Shown piece after piece: positions 20,513 through 29,904 of a stretch of 64,000 bases of DNA. The stretch covers positions 47,751-111,750 of the forward strand of contig JAOKHV010000003.1 in the NCBI GenBank assembly GCA_028248455.1, written 5' to 3'. The notes beneath the pieces are model-generated. The model was not told the origin of the DNA, ran no database searches, and worked only from the letters and a program-made list of their open reading frames with translations. Each line of letters begins with the position of its first letter. Position 1 is the first letter of the stretch. This DNA comes from Ascidiaceihabitans sp. Its GTDB lineage: Bacteria; Pseudomonadota; Alphaproteobacteria; Rhodobacterales; Rhodobacteraceae. Position numbers and translations under genes: made by a program.

Positions 20513-21114
20513 TGTTTAAATTAGGTCTTACCGGTTCAATCGGAATGGGTAAATCTACGACTGCGTCTATATTCAGTGAATTTGGTTGTGACGTTTGGGA
20601 TGCGGACGCTGCGGTGCATCGTCTTTACGCTAAGGATGGCGCTGCTGTGCTACCAATGTCTGAAAAACTCCCACAGGTGATAGTGGAAGGTGCCGTTTCA
20701 CGCGCGCAACTTCGCGTACTTATATCTATTGACCCATCAGTACTGAAAACCATTGAAAAAATCGTGCATCCTTTGCTGGTTCAAGATCGTGCAAATTTTG
20801 TCGTAAGCTCACAAAGCGATATCTTGGTGTTTGATATTCCGTTGCTGTTTGAAACAGGTGGCGACGCCAATATGGACGGCGTTGCCTGTGTTTGGACAAC
20901 GCCCAAAGTTCAAAGACAACGCGTCACGGAGCGCGGAACAATGAGTATGGAGCAATTCGAAATGATCCGTGCCAAACAACTGCCCGCAGATGAAAAACGG
21001 GACAGGTCGGATTTTGTTATCATTACAGATACGATTCAACATGCCCGCGTACAGGTGCAAAATGTACTAACCCAAATTCGTGAAAGGATGACCGATGCGC
21101 GAGATCGTACTTGA
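20512..21114 (+). CDS. coaE: Dephospho-CoA kinase
   Basis: The 200-residue protein starts with the P-loop GLTGSIGMGKST and has VWDADAAVH and FDIPLLFETG, all CoaE hallmarks. It phosphorylates dephospho-CoA in the last step of CoA synthesis. Its end overlaps dnaQ by 20 nt. Confidence 0.96.
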   Translation: MFKLGLTGSIGMGKSTTASIFSEFGCDVWDADAAVHRLYAKDGAAVLPMSEKLPQVIVEGAVSRAQLRVLISIDPSVLKTIEKIVHPLLVQDRANFVVSSQSDILVFDIPLLFETGGDANMDGVACVWTTPKVQRQRVTERGTMSMEQFEMIRAKQLPADEKRDRSDFVIITDTIQHARVQVQNVLTQIRERMTDARDRT

Positions 21115-21785
21115 TACTGAAACCACAGGTTTTGACCCATTCACGGGTGACCGTATTGTAGAAATTGGTGCGCTTGAATTAGAAGGTCACGTGCCGACTG
21201 GTGTTCAGTTTCATGAATACATCAACCCCGAACGCGGAATGCCAGATGAAGCATTTCAAGTTCACGGCTTGGGCGATGATTTCTTGCGTGACAAACCAAA
21301 GTTCGCGCAAGTGGGGCAGAAGTTCCTTGATTTTATCCAAGACTCAACTCTGATAATTCACAATGCCGCGTTTGATATGAAGTTCTTGAACGCTGAGTTG
21401 AAAAAGATGGGGCTGCCTGAAATCCCAATGAACCGCGCGCTTGATACTTTGCCAATGGCACGCAAGAAGTTTCCAGGTTCACCGGCATCTTTGGATGCTT
21501 TGTGCCGACGTTTTGGGATCACGAACTTTGAACGGGATTTGCACGGTGCCTTGTTGGACAGCGAAATTCTGGCTGAAGTCTATTTAGAACTGATTGGTGG
21601 ACGGCAGCCTGATTTTGGGTTGGCTACGTCATCATCTTCTAAGGGGGGGGGGCGATGGCGGGGAATGGAAGCCTCAACCGCGCCCAAACCCACTACCATC
21701 AAGATTGTCTGTGGCAGAGGCCGAAACCCACAAAGCCTATGTAGCCAAAGAGCTGGGCGATGCCGCCCTTTGGCTAAAGTCTTAA
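21095..21785 (+). CDS. dnaQ: DNA polymerase III epsilon subunit (proofreading exonuclease), frameshifted at a G10 tract
   Basis: The N-terminal exonuclease domain is intact: IVLDTETTGFDP (ExoI, DxE), HNAAFDMKFL (ExoII) and HGALLDSEILAEVY (ExoIII), so 3'-5' proofreading chemistry is preserved. At 21643-21652 there is a run of ten Gs. As read, the frame continues to 21856 with unrelated text and overlaps secB. Removing one G restores a typical DnaQ tail (WKPQPRPNPLPSRLSVAEAE onward) with a stop at 21783-21785 and a normal length of 229 residues. The cause could be a sequencing error, a real mutation, or slippage. Confidence 0.88.
21643..21652 (+). repeat. Homopolymer of ten Gs in dnaQ
   Basis: An uninterrupted G10 (preceded by AA) at the exact point where the DnaQ frame breaks. 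Such tracts are prone to slippage in replication, transcription and sequencing. Confidence 0.95.
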
Positions 21786-21788
21786 GTT

Positions 21789-22280
21789 CTACGCGTTTTC
21801 AGGTGCAGGTGTTTCTGCCTGGCGACGTGCAATTTCACCGCGGTATAGTGCGATGAAGTCGATGTTTTCCAAGTTCAATGGTGGGAAGCCACCGTCGCGT
21901 GTAATGTCGCTGACAATGCGGCGCAAGAATGGGAAAATCATACGTGGGCATTCAATCAACAAGAATGGGTGCATTTGGTCTTCTGGTACACCTTCAACGT
22001 GGAAAATGCCGACATAGTCGATTTCCAAAACGAAGATTGTTGTGTCGCTGCCTTTGTCTTTCGACGTGACAGTCAATTTGATCGCTGATTCATACTGGTT
22101 TGCTGGTTCGCGCTTTTTCGCGTCCAAGTTTACCTGAACCTGTACATCCGGCTGCGAATCAGATGGCGCGCCTTTTTGTGCAATGATGTTTTCAAAAGAC
22201 ATATCGCGGATAAACTGACCCAAGATACGCATTTGTGGTTGTGATGGAGCTGCTGCTGCTGGTGTTTCGTTCTCGGCCAT
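21789..22280 (-). CDS. secB: Protein-export chaperone SecB
   Basis: The 163-residue protein has RILGQFIRDMSFENI near the N-terminus and PRMIFPFLRRIVSDITRDGGFPPL later, both strongly conserved in SecB. SecB tetramers keep precursors unfolded and deliver them to SecA. It converges on dnaQ, and the fxsA gene lies upstream on the same strand. Confidence 0.96.
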   Translation of the reverse strand: MAENETPAAAAPSQPQMRILGQFIRDMSFENIIAQKGAPSDSQPDVQVQVNLDAKKREPANQYESAIKLTVTSKDKGSDTTIFVLEIDYVGIFHVEGVPEDQMHPFLLIECPRMIFPFLRRIVSDITRDGGFPPLNLENIDFIALYRGEIARRQAETPAPENA

Positions 22281-22339
22281 TGTTTTCTCCTGCGGATGTT
22301 CCGAATTTTTTTAGTCTGTATCAGTTTGGTTCATGGGTC

Positions 22340-22840
22340 TCAATGCTTGGTCCAACCAGAGGGATCAGAAGGTTTATTGGGGTCGATTTCGACCTCTTCA
22401 AAATCTCCATCGATCACATTTGGCTCATGTGATCGATGCGGCTGATGCCCAGTTGATCCCATGCTGAAGGACTGCATTTTTACCTTTTGGCGCAGGCTAT
22501 TGAAAACCCATGTTCTAATAAACGGCACGCACAGTGCAAACCCAACACCATCAGTGAAAAAGCCGGGTGTCAGTAGCAATGCACCCGCGAACAAGATCAT
22601 AGCCCCGTGTGCCAACGGTTCAGTTGGATCCTGAAGCTGTGAAAAAGATGATTGGAGCTTACCAATTGCCATCAACCCTTGGGTGCGCACTAAATAGGTG
22701 CCCAACATAGCTGTCAAAATAACAATCAAAAGCGTTGACCAAAGCCCAATGACGCCCCCGATTTGAATAAACAAACTGATTTCAATGAGCGGTACGGCCA
22801 AAAAGGCTACAAAAAGCCACATGTCGAGCAATCCTTTCAT
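22340..22840 (-). CDS. fxsA: FxsA-family inner membrane protein
   Basis: The 166-residue protein begins with a hydrophobic segment and PLIEISLFIQIG, has the GTYLVRTQGL region and ALLLTPGFFTDGVGFAL, which is the FxsA pattern of about four membrane segments. Function is poorly known; in E. coli FxsA affects phage F exclusion. Two starts are possible, 22840 and 22822; the second has AAAGGA upstream. The stretch just before the first start holds a small 7-bp hairpin (22844-22864). Confidence 0.85.
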   Translation of the reverse strand: MKGLLDMWLFVAFLAVPLIEISLFIQIGGVIGLWSTLLIVILTAMLGTYLVRTQGLMAIGKLQSSFSQLQDPTEPLAHGAMILFAGALLLTPGFFTDGVGFALCVPFIRTWVFNSLRQKVKMQSFSMGSTGHQPHRSHEPNVIDGDFEEVEIDPNKPSDPSGWTKH

Positions 22841-22928
22841 GGTCCCTGCAGTGGACTTGCAGGGGGTCAGCCCCTACATAAGGTCAACAGCCTAATGTTT
22901 CCATGGTATTACATTAATAGAGGTAATT

Positions 22929-23588
22929 ATGAATCAGCCCCTGATCCAACTGTTGGTATTGGCCGGCATCGCCGTTTTCCTGATCCTGCGTTTGAAAAAC
23001 GTATTGGGTACCCGTGAGGGATTTGAAGATGGTCCTGCCACAACTCCAGTCAACGAACGCCGTGGTCGCCCTGATCTCGAAGTGATTGAGGGTGGTCCAG
23101 ATCTGGACATTACCGATCATATTGAGATCGATACGCCACAAGCAGCAGCATTGTCTGGCATGAAGCGCCTCGAGCCATCGTTTAACGTTGGCGATTTCAT
23201 CGGTGGTGCGCGTGGCGCATATGAGATGATCGTGATGGGTTACGAGACAGGCGATTTGGCCGAAATCCAGCCGTTTATGTCCGAAGAAATCTACGAGAGC
23301 TTTGTAGAGGGTGTTGCGGCGCGCGAAGACCAAGGTCTGACAATCGATGCAAACTTCTTTGGTGTGCGTGAAATGAAAATGGTCGACGCAACCTTGAACC
23401 CAAACACGAACGAGGCCGAAATTTCGATCCGCTTTGTTGCTGAACTGACATCTGCCGTACGTGATCGCGGTGGTGATATCGTTGAGGGCAGCACAACTGA
23501 TATTAAGAAACAAAAAGACACATGGGCGTTTGCGCGCACCATGGGTGGGGATGATCCCAATTGGTTACTTGTTTCTACAGACGCTTAA
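22929..23588 (+). CDS. Tim44-like domain protein (TimA type)
   Basis: The 219-residue protein has one N-terminal membrane anchor (LIQLLVLAGIAVFLILRL), a low-complexity linker, and a C-terminal Tim44-like domain with FIGGARGAYEMIVMGYETGDL and a WAFARTMGGDDPNW ending. Alphaproteobacterial relatives (TimA) are encoded between fxsA/secB and mltA, exactly as here. The function is thought to concern membrane protein handling, but this is not shown by the sequence. Confidence 0.88.
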   Translation: MNQPLIQLLVLAGIAVFLILRLKNVLGTREGFEDGPATTPVNERRGRPDLEVIEGGPDLDITDHIEIDTPQAAALSGMKRLEPSFNVGDFIGGARGAYEMIVMGYETGDLAEIQPFMSEEIYESFVEGVAAREDQGLTIDANFFGVREMKMVDATLNPNTNEAEISIRFVAELTSAVRDRGGDIVEGSTTDIKKQKDTWAFARTMGGDDPNWLLVSTDA

Positions 23589-24169
23589 GCCACGCGGTTG
23601 CGATTGCTTGTGCAGCAGGTTTTGCCTTAACGGCTAAACCTGCCACAGCAGAAGTGACGTACAAGGTCTTATCATTTGACGATTTAAAAGGCTGGGCAGA
23701 GGATGATTATTCCGCTGACCTAACCGTATTCCAAAATACCTGTCGCGATATGGATGATCCAGATTGGACGGCATTGTATGCCTACGCGACAGCCCAACCA
23801 GACGCGCGTACTTTCTTTGCATTGTTATTCGACAGCCCCTCAAATGTGTTTTTTTGCAATGTTGATCAGGTGCCTGCACATGAAGTCCCGCTTGGGGTAA
23901 TGAACAGATCGATCATCCAGATGTGCAGCGTTGCTGTGTATCCCACTTTCGTGAAACTTGGCTCTCCTGTATGGTTGGAAAAAGACGGTAACAACCCAAT
24001 ACGTCATCTGATGACGGCACAAGATACAGGGTCCGTAATTAAGGGTGCCCAGCGTGCCGATGTGTTTGTTGGAACGGGTGACGAGGCAGGGCTTTTTTGT
24101 GATCCCAGCCGGATGATGGTCCTTATGCCAATCCAACGTGCCTATGCGCTGCTATCGGAGGACACCTGA
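23561..24169 (+). CDS. mltA: MltA-like lytic transglycosylase with a large internal deletion (possibly non-functional)
   Basis: The 202-residue protein starts with a signal peptide ending ATA at about residue 30 and an MltA N-terminal segment (SFDDLKGWAEDD, TFFALLF). It then jumps straight to the C-terminal MltA domain (SNVFF, VPLGVMNRSI, GSPVWLEKDG, AQDTGSVIKGAQRAD). About 140 residues that normally lie between, including most of the substrate cleft, are missing with the frame kept. The aspartate in QDTG that acts as catalytic acid is retained. The TTG start overlaps the Tim44-like gene by 28 nt. I judge it a decaying gene, although a reduced functional form cannot be excluded. Confidence 0.75.
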   Translation: MVTCFYRRLSHAVAIACAAGFALTAKPATAEVTYKVLSFDDLKGWAEDDYSADLTVFQNTCRDMDDPDWTALYAYATAQPDARTFFALLFDSPSNVFFCNVDQVPAHEVPLGVMNRSIIQMCSVAVYPTFVKLGSPVWLEKDGNNPIRHLMTAQDTGSVIKGAQRADVFVGTGDEAGLFCDPSRMMVLMPIQRAYALLSEDT

Positions 24170-24777
24170 TGGGTCGTAAGTTAAAGCCTGAAGAGATCGA
24201 ATTGTGGAAGCGAGTGACTGACCGGACTGAACGGTTAGAGCAGGGGCGCAAGCCTGTCGATTTTGGTGCCATGTTGAATATGGGACCACAAATCTTGCCC
24301 ATGCCAAAGCGGCGTAAGTTGATCGACACTTTGGTTAAACCATCAGGTCCCAAAATAGGTCAAAAATCCAAATCGTTGACCCGCGTTGATCGTGTCGCAC
24401 CAATTGCAGAACAAGTGCGAAATGCAAAGATCACGATGGATCGCAAAGCCTTTGATCAGATGAAACGTGGCAAGCTCAAACCTGAAGGACGCTTGGATTT
24501 GCACGGTTTGACATTGGATCGTGCACACCCACTTTTGACGCAGTTTATCCTGTCGGCTTACGGAAACGGGAAACGCCTGGTTCTGGTGATCACGGGTAAA
24601 GGCAAATCGCGTGATGACGGTGGGCCGATCCCCGTGCGCTTTGGCGTGTTGCGCCATCAAGTACCACAGTGGTTGGCTATGGTACCTTTGTCCACAGCAG
24701 TGCTGCAAGTGACCCAAGCCCACGATCGCCATGGTGGAGGTGGTGCCTACTACGTCTATTTGCGCAAACCACGTTAG
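24169..24777 (+). CDS. Smr-domain DNA-nicking endonuclease-like protein
   Basis: The 202-residue protein has a C-terminal Smr domain with the signature LDLHGLTLDRA and VITGKGK. Smr domains cut DNA or RNA and occur alone or at the end of MutS2. Residues 1-100 are basic and not recognised. It overlaps the upstream mltA stop by 1 nt and converges on an MFS gene with a 4-nt overlap. Confidence 0.88.
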   Translation: MGRKLKPEEIELWKRVTDRTERLEQGRKPVDFGAMLNMGPQILPMPKRRKLIDTLVKPSGPKIGQKSKSLTRVDRVAPIAEQVRNAKITMDRKAFDQMKRGKLKPEGRLDLHGLTLDRAHPLLTQFILSAYGNGKRLVLVITGKGKSRDDGGPIPVRFGVLRHQVPQWLAMVPLSTAVLQVTQAHDRHGGGGAYYVYLRKPR

Positions 24778-25988
24778 GCTTTGAGGCTGGGTGCGTATTT
24801 GCAGACACCAATCCACAAGACAATTGTCGCTAATGCGAAATATCCTGCGATCCAATAGAATTGGGCCTCAAGTCCCATACCATAATCAATCATAACGCCA
24901 GTAATTCCAGGCCCGATTGCTGAGCCCAGCACCATGACAGCAGTGGCAAGTGCCTTGATCGATCCGATGAATTTGGTGCCATAGAATTCAGCCCAGAATG
25001 CGCCTGGTAAAGTTGCACCCGCACCTGCTGTTATACCCAACATAATAAAGCCAAGGGTGATCATAAGTGTGCTCTGTGCGAGTGCAAAAATTATGAAGGC
25101 AGCGATCATGGGCACTTGGATGAATGGCAACAGACGCGGTGTTCCAAGTTTATCTAAACCCCAACCCGATAGCAGCATCGCACCAACGGACACCGCTGTA
25201 TAAAGTGGGAATTGTGCGACTAATGCGATGTGCGTGATTTGCTTCAATTCAGCAAAGTGGACCTGATGGAAAAAGAACGCGGTGTTGAAAGCAGAAGGTC
25301 CAAGGACCGTCGGAACCATGCACCAGAACAAGGGATGGCGCAGTGCTTCAAATCGTTTCCAATATCGCCCTTCCATACCCAATGATGGGTTTTCGCTTGC
25401 CATTGATTGTGGTGTGCGCTCTTTGCGCAGCAACCTTTGTAAAATAGGGACACCTGCAACCGAAATCACAGCGGCCATGACCCACAATAAGTGCCAGTCC
25501 ATGACGCCCAACAGCATAACAAAGATAATGGGTAAAACGGCCTGGCCTGCTGAAAAGCCAAGTGCAGAAACTGAAAGCGCACGACCACGTGCTGCAGAAA
25601 ACCACCGGGCCATTGCAACGATAGCAATGTGGCTGGTCATGCCCTGCCCGAAAAGGCGAAGCGCAAAGATCACCAGCGGCAGCAAGACGGCGAATGGGTT
25701 AAAGGCCATGAGCAAACAAGCCAGTGCAAGCAGCAACAAAACAGTGGGGCCCAGTGTGCGAACGCGAAACTTATCTGTCAGCCCACCGGCCCATACCATC
25801 ACAATAGCGGACGCAGTTGTTCCCAACGCATATATACCGCCCCATGCACCGTGGCTTAGGCCAAATTCAGACTGAATTTCAGCAGCAAAGATGGATATGA
25901 AAAACGTTTGCCCAAAGGACGACAGTAACGTTAAAAGCGCACCCGCCGCCAACCAAGGGGCGTTTTTAAATAGAAATGTATCGCGCAT
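24774..25988 (-). CDS. Major facilitator superfamily transporter
   Basis: The 404-residue protein has about 12 hydrophobic segments and the MFS loop GGLTDKFRVR between segments 2 and 3. A WFSAARGRALSVSALGFSAGQAV stretch around residue 130 resembles monocarboxylate or oxalate/formate-type MFS members. The substrate is not evident and the neighbours give no clue. Confidence 0.85.
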   Translation of the reverse strand: MRDTFLFKNAPWLAAGALLTLLSSFGQTFFISIFAAEIQSEFGLSHGAWGGIYALGTTASAIVMVWAGGLTDKFRVRTLGPTVLLLLALACLLMAFNPFAVLLPLVIFALRLFGQGMTSHIAIVAMARWFSAARGRALSVSALGFSAGQAVLPIIFVMLLGVMDWHLLWVMAAVISVAGVPILQRLLRKERTPQSMASENPSLGMEGRYWKRFEALRHPLFWCMVPTVLGPSAFNTAFFFHQVHFAELKQITHIALVAQFPLYTAVSVGAMLLSGWGLDKLGTPRLLPFIQVPMIAAFIIFALAQSTLMITLGFIMLGITAGAGATLPGAFWAEFYGTKFIGSIKALATAVMVLGSAIGPGITGVMIDYGMGLEAQFYWIAGYFALATIVLWIGVCKYAPSLKA

Positions 25989-26043
25989 GAACTGACCTTA
26001 AGGCTGGGATTGGAAGAGCCCTATCTCAGCAATCTGGCTCTAA

Positions 26044-27351
26044 CTAGAGCACGTAGCGGCTTAGGTCCGTTGACTTGGTCAATTCGCCTAGGTTCTTTTC
26101 AACAAATGTAGCATCCACGACGACCTCATCACCTGCGCGATCCGGGGCGCCAAAGGACAGTTCCTCAAACACCCGTTCCATCACCGTATAAAGACGACGG
26201 GCACCAATATTCTCGACGCTTTGGTTCACGTCAGCTGCAATTTTTGCCAGCGCTTTGATGCCATCTTCTTCAAACGTAACGGTCACTTCTTCAGTGCCCA
26301 TCAAGGCAGAATATTGAAGTGTCAGGGCGTTCTCTGTTTCGGTTAAGATACGAACGAAATCACCCTCTGTAAGCGGCTGTAATTCAACACGAATTGGCAG
26401 GCGACCCTGAAGTTCAGGCAATAAATCTGATGGCTTAGCGATGTGAAAAGCACCAGATGCGATGAACAGGATATGATCAGTTTTGACTGTGCCATGCTTG
26501 GTGCTGACATTGGTACCTTCGATCAGCGGCAACAAATCGCGCTGCACACCTTCACGGCTCACATCGCCACCACGGACATCTGCGCGGGTGCAAACCTTGT
26601 CGATCTCATCCAGAAACACGATGCCATTTTGCTCAACAGCTTCAAGGGCAGCGCGTGTGACGGTTTCGTCGTCCAGCAGTTTGTCGGCCTCTTCGCCAAT
26701 CAGAACTTCGTAGCATTCTGAAACTTTTAATTTGCGGCGGGTGGTGCGCCCACCCATGGCTTTTCCAAACATTTCACTAAGGTTCATCATACCCATGTTT
26801 GATCCAGGTTGTCCCGGAATTTCCATTGATGGGAAAGGGCTCGTTGTGTCTGCGACCTCAAGTTCGATGACCGTGTCATCCAGAACGCCCGACTTCAGCT
26901 TTTTGCGGAACATGTTGCGTGTGCCGTCGCGGGCATCAGTGCCTGCGATTGCATCAATCACGCGGTCTTCGGCAGCTTGGTGTGCCTTGGCTTTTACATC
27001 GTCACGCATGTGTTCGCGGGTCATTGTGATCGCGCTTTCCATCAGATCGCGGATGATCTGTTCAACGTCGCGGCCAACGTAACCGACTTCAGTAAATTTC
27101 GTTGCTTCGACCTTTAGAAAGGGTGCTTTTGCCAGTTTGGCCAAACGACGGCTGATTTCAGTTTTACCAACGCCAGTGGGGCCAATCATTAGGATATTTT
27201 TTGGATAGACTTCATCACGCAAATCATCTGGCAACTGCTTGCGACGCCAGCGATTACGCAATGCAACGGCAACAGCGCGTTTGGCATCGTTTTGACCGAT
27301 GATAAAGCGATCAAGTTCTGAAACAATTTCTCTGGGTGTAAGATCTGTCAA
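26044..27351 (-). CDS. hslU: HslU, ATPase subunit of the HslUV protease
   Basis: The 435-residue protein has Walker [32 protein letters not shown] (the HslU pore loop GYVG), Walker B FLDEIDK, and ends in SRYVL, as in other HslU proteins where the C-terminus docks into HslV. It unfolds substrates for HslV in the cytoplasm. It lies 106 bp after hslV on the same strand. Confidence 0.97.
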   Translation of the reverse strand: MTDLTPREIVSELDRFIIGQNDAKRAVAVALRNRWRRKQLPDDLRDEVYPKNILMIGPTGVGKTEISRRLAKLAKAPFLKVEATKFTEVGYVGRDVEQIIRDLMESAITMTREHMRDDVKAKAHQAAEDRVIDAIAGTDARDGTRNMFRKKLKSGVLDDTVIELEVADTTSPFPSMEIPGQPGSNMGMMNLSEMFGKAMGGRTTRRKLKVSECYEVLIGEEADKLLDDETVTRAALEAVEQNGIVFLDEIDKVCTRADVRGGDVSREGVQRDLLPLIEGTNVSTKHGTVKTDHILFIASGAFHIAKPSDLLPELQGRLPIRVELQPLTEGDFVRILTETENALTLQYSALMGTEEVTVTFEEDGIKALAKIAADVNQSVENIGARRLYTVMERVFEELSFGAPDRAGDEVVVDATFVEKNLGELTKSTDLSRYVL

Positions 27352-27457
27352 AAGGGCATCCTGTGTTGAAAGATAGATGATTTATTTATTTAAGTGCTGA
27401 GCATCGAAACAGAACCAATAACATTAAACTATATATTTGGTGGTGATACTTGTGTGA

Positions 27458-28021
27458 TTATGACTTTTCTTTAATGGCCTCAACCGTCAGCTTACCGTTG
27501 GTGTAAACACAAATGTCAGCAGCAATCGCCATTGCATCACGAGCAATTTGTTCTGCGTTACGATCACTGTCCATCAATCCGCGGGCCGCAGCTAAGGCAA
27601 AGTTCCCACCAGATCCGATGGCTGCCACATTGTGTTCTGGCTCAAGGACATCACCAGCGCCAGTAATTACAAACAATTCAGTGCCATCTGTGACAATCAA
27701 CATGGCTTCAAGTTTTTGCAAATACTTGTCGGTGCGCCAGTCTTTGGCCAGCTCAACAGAGGCGCGGGCCAATTGTCCCGGTGTCGCTTCTAGTTTGGCC
27801 TCTAACCGTTCCAGCAGCGTAAAAGCATCGGCGGTCGATCCCGCAAATCCAGCAACAACATCATATCCACCTGGGGACAAGCGGCGCACTTTACGTGCTG
27901 TTCCTTTGATAACGGTTTGGCCCAATGACACTTGACCATCGCCTGCAATCACAACTTCACCGTCTTTTTTGACGCCGATGATTGTGGTTCCATGCCAACC
28001 GGGGAATTCGTTCGTATCCAT
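27458..28021 (-). CDS. hslV: HslV, peptidase subunit of the HslUV protease
   Basis: The 187-residue protein has an 11-residue propeptide and then TTIIGVKK, so Thr12 would be the mature N-terminal catalytic threonine. The segments [11 protein letters not shown] and [14 protein letters not shown] are typical. It forms the chamber of the HslUV protease and precedes hslU. Confidence 0.96.
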   Translation of the reverse strand: MDTNEFPGWHGTTIIGVKKDGEVVIAGDGQVSLGQTVIKGTARKVRRLSPGGYDVVAGFAGSTADAFTLLERLEAKLEATPGQLARASVELAKDWRTDKYLQKLEAMLIVTDGTELFVITGAGDVLEPEHNVAAIGSGGNFALAAARGLMDSDRNAEQIARDAMAIAADICVYTNGKLTVEAIKEKS

Positions 28022-28111
28022 GATGTTTACTCCTAATGTGATAGTATATGAAAACTGTCAGCCCGTTTCGCAAGTTAGAAACGGAAAAAGAGGACGTTGT
28101 AACTAAAATAG

Positions 28112-28417
28112 ATGGCCTTCGCGCTTCTGCATCCCGATGTTTTTCCACTCTTGCAGAACATGCTGGCCTTGATGGCGGTGTTTATACCTGTGGCGACGGC
28201 TTCACCTGCCTTTGGGCGTACTTTCAAGCTGGCTGATCCGAATACGGTTTGGGTCATAAGTAAGGGTGCTGTCGCGGGCGATATTGCCTAAGGATGGCTT
28301 GCACATCTCAAAATTGACACGGTTGCAACGCTGGGGGCGGTTGGGATTAGGAGCCGCGTTGAAGAAACACCATCTGTAGCCACTCGCGCGTTTTCCAAAC
28401 TGCTCAGTGAGCTGTGA
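28112..28417 (+). pseudogene. LysR-type regulator C-terminal remnant
   Basis: Reading the plus strand from 28112 gives a C-terminal LysR effector-domain pattern: SPAFGRTF, NTVWVISKGAVAGDIA, a TAA stop at 28289-28291, and then in the same frame GWLAHLKIDTVATLGAVGI with an end at 28415. Functional LysR proteins of the PcaQ/GbpR type read through this site (usually dG or aG). The helix-turn-helix half is missing. This is a remnant; the family call rests on my motif recognition. Confidence 0.55.
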
Positions 28418-28429
28418 TGAGCAGTTTGG
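28395..28429. terminator. 12-bp perfect hairpin after the ABC ATPase gene
   Basis: CCAAACTGCTCA pairs with TGAGCAGTTTGG across an 11-nt loop. It lies just beyond the ATPase stop on the minus strand. There is no T run, so it is a terminator-like hairpin rather than a proven terminator. Confidence 0.45.
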
Positions 28430-28437
28430 ATACGGCT

Positions 28438-29163
28438 TCAGACCATGGCAGATTGATGTCCAGCGCCGAAATAGGCTTCATCAAGGCGATCGGGGTTTTC
28501 TAACAGATTGCTCGCCAATCCACTGTATTTAACAAGGCCTCCTCTAAGGACAATTGCCTGATCTGCCACGCCTAGCGCGAGTTCGGTGAACTGCTCAATC
28601 AGGACAATACCAACGCCTTGGGTCTGTAATTCGTGTACAACGCCAAAAAGGTGCCTAACGATCAGCGGCGCAAGACCGAGCGACATTTCATCAATAATTA
28701 AATAGGTTGGTGCGCTCATTAATGCATGTCCAAGTGCAACCATCTGCTGTTGGCCACCAGATAGTGTGCCGGCCAATTGGGACTTTCGTTCGGCCAACTC
28801 GGGGAAGCGCTCATAAGTCTTGCGCAGGTTAGTTTCAAGATCGTGCCATTTGAGTGATCCCGCTGCCCTTAGGTTTTCATCCACGGTAAGTCGCGTTAAA
28901 ACTTTATGGCCCTCTGGGACGGCAGCGACACCTGCGGCACGCACAACATCAGGCGATTTACCGGTGATGTCGTTATCACCAACAGTTACCTTGCCTGCGC
29001 GCACTGGCAAGACCCCGGCGATACCCAATACCAGTTCAGACTTGCCAGCACCATTGGAGCCTAAAATAGCAGTGATCTTACCCGGCTCTAATGCAAAGGA
29101 AACATCGCTTACCACGTCTTTGCCAGCGGATTGGACACTTAATCCTGTAATCTTAAGGCTCAT
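28438..29163 (-). CDS. Branched-chain-type ABC transporter ATPase (LivF-like), orphan
   Basis: The 241-residue protein has Walker A GSNGAGKSE (the usual final S/T is followed here by E), signature LSGGQQQM, Walker B LIIDEMSLGLAP and the HIS-switch region replaced by LIEQFTELAL, which is normal for LivF-type ATPases. It overlaps the truncated livG-like gene by 4 nt. No permease or binding protein remains next to it, so it may be left from a broken import operon. Confidence 0.85.
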   Translation of the reverse strand: MSLKITGLSVQSAGKDVVSDVSFALEPGKITAILGSNGAGKSELVLGIAGVLPVRAGKVTVGDNDITGKSPDVVRAAGVAAVPEGHKVLTRLTVDENLRAAGSLKWHDLETNLRKTYERFPELAERKSQLAGTLSGGQQQMVALGHALMSAPTYLIIDEMSLGLAPLIVRHLFGVVHELQTQGVGIVLIEQFTELALGVADQAIVLRGGLVKYSGLASNLLENPDRLDEAYFGAGHQSAMV

Positions 29164-29810
29164 GATGTGATCTCCTCAGTGCCCAAATAGGCCGCCTTTA
29201 CCTTTGGGTCGCTCAACACATCTTTTGAGGGGCCAAAGGCAATTGGTTTGCCAAAATCAATGACCAAGGTTTCCGAACAAATACGTGCGATAAGATCAAC
29301 ATCATGGTCAATCAGCAGCACGTGTGCGCCAGTGAGATCGCGAATACCCAAAATCAAATCACCCAAGGCTTGGGTCTCTTGAACGGAAAGACCGCCTGCG
29401 GGTTCATCAAGCATAATCAGCTTTGGCTTGCCTACAATGCATTTTGCGATATCCGTCAGACGTCTCTCGAAAGTGTTTAGATCAGCGCCACTGACATCCG
29501 CCTTCGCGCTCATGCTGACGTAGGCAAGCGCGCGCGCAACCTCCGTTTCTTTCTCAACAGTACTTAGGTCTGATGTGTCAATCTGCACGCGCACGTTCTC
29601 GGCGACGGTCAAGTCCTCGGAAACTTCTTCCTTTTGGAAAGATCGCCGCAATCCCCATTGGCTGCGTTGATGTGGACTGAGCGTACTTAGATCAAATCCA
29701 TCGACGGTGATTGTGCCTGACTTTGGCCTGAGAAAACCAGACAGCACGTTCATTAGGGTTGTTTTACCAGCCCCATTTGGCCCGATGATGCCGCTGATCG
29801 GTTGTGTCAT
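29160..29810 (-). pseudogene. Branched-chain-type ABC ATPase (LivG-like), 5'-truncated
   Basis: From the ATG at 29810 the protein starts almost at Walker A (GIIGPNGAGKTT), so the first two strands are absent. The same frame upstream, up to about 29880, still encodes a normal LivG beginning (AVKDITVQFGGVLALDNI), but no ATG, GTG or TTG start is present before a stop codon. Signature-type text (LSVQET) and Walker B IMLDEPAGG remain. The gene has lost its start through the same rearrangement that beheaded the adjacent dehydrogenase. Confidence 0.7.
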
Positions 29811-29904
29811 CGAAGCATTAATGTTGTCTAAAGCAAGAACGCCGCCAAATTGTACAGTGATGTCTTTAACTGCAATCGTTGAATGTACTGTTTTCGTATT
29901 ACTT

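Noticed and set aside
28048..28236. 62-codon plus-strand frame near hslV
   Set aside because: It overlaps the LysR remnant in another frame and shows no natural protein pattern.
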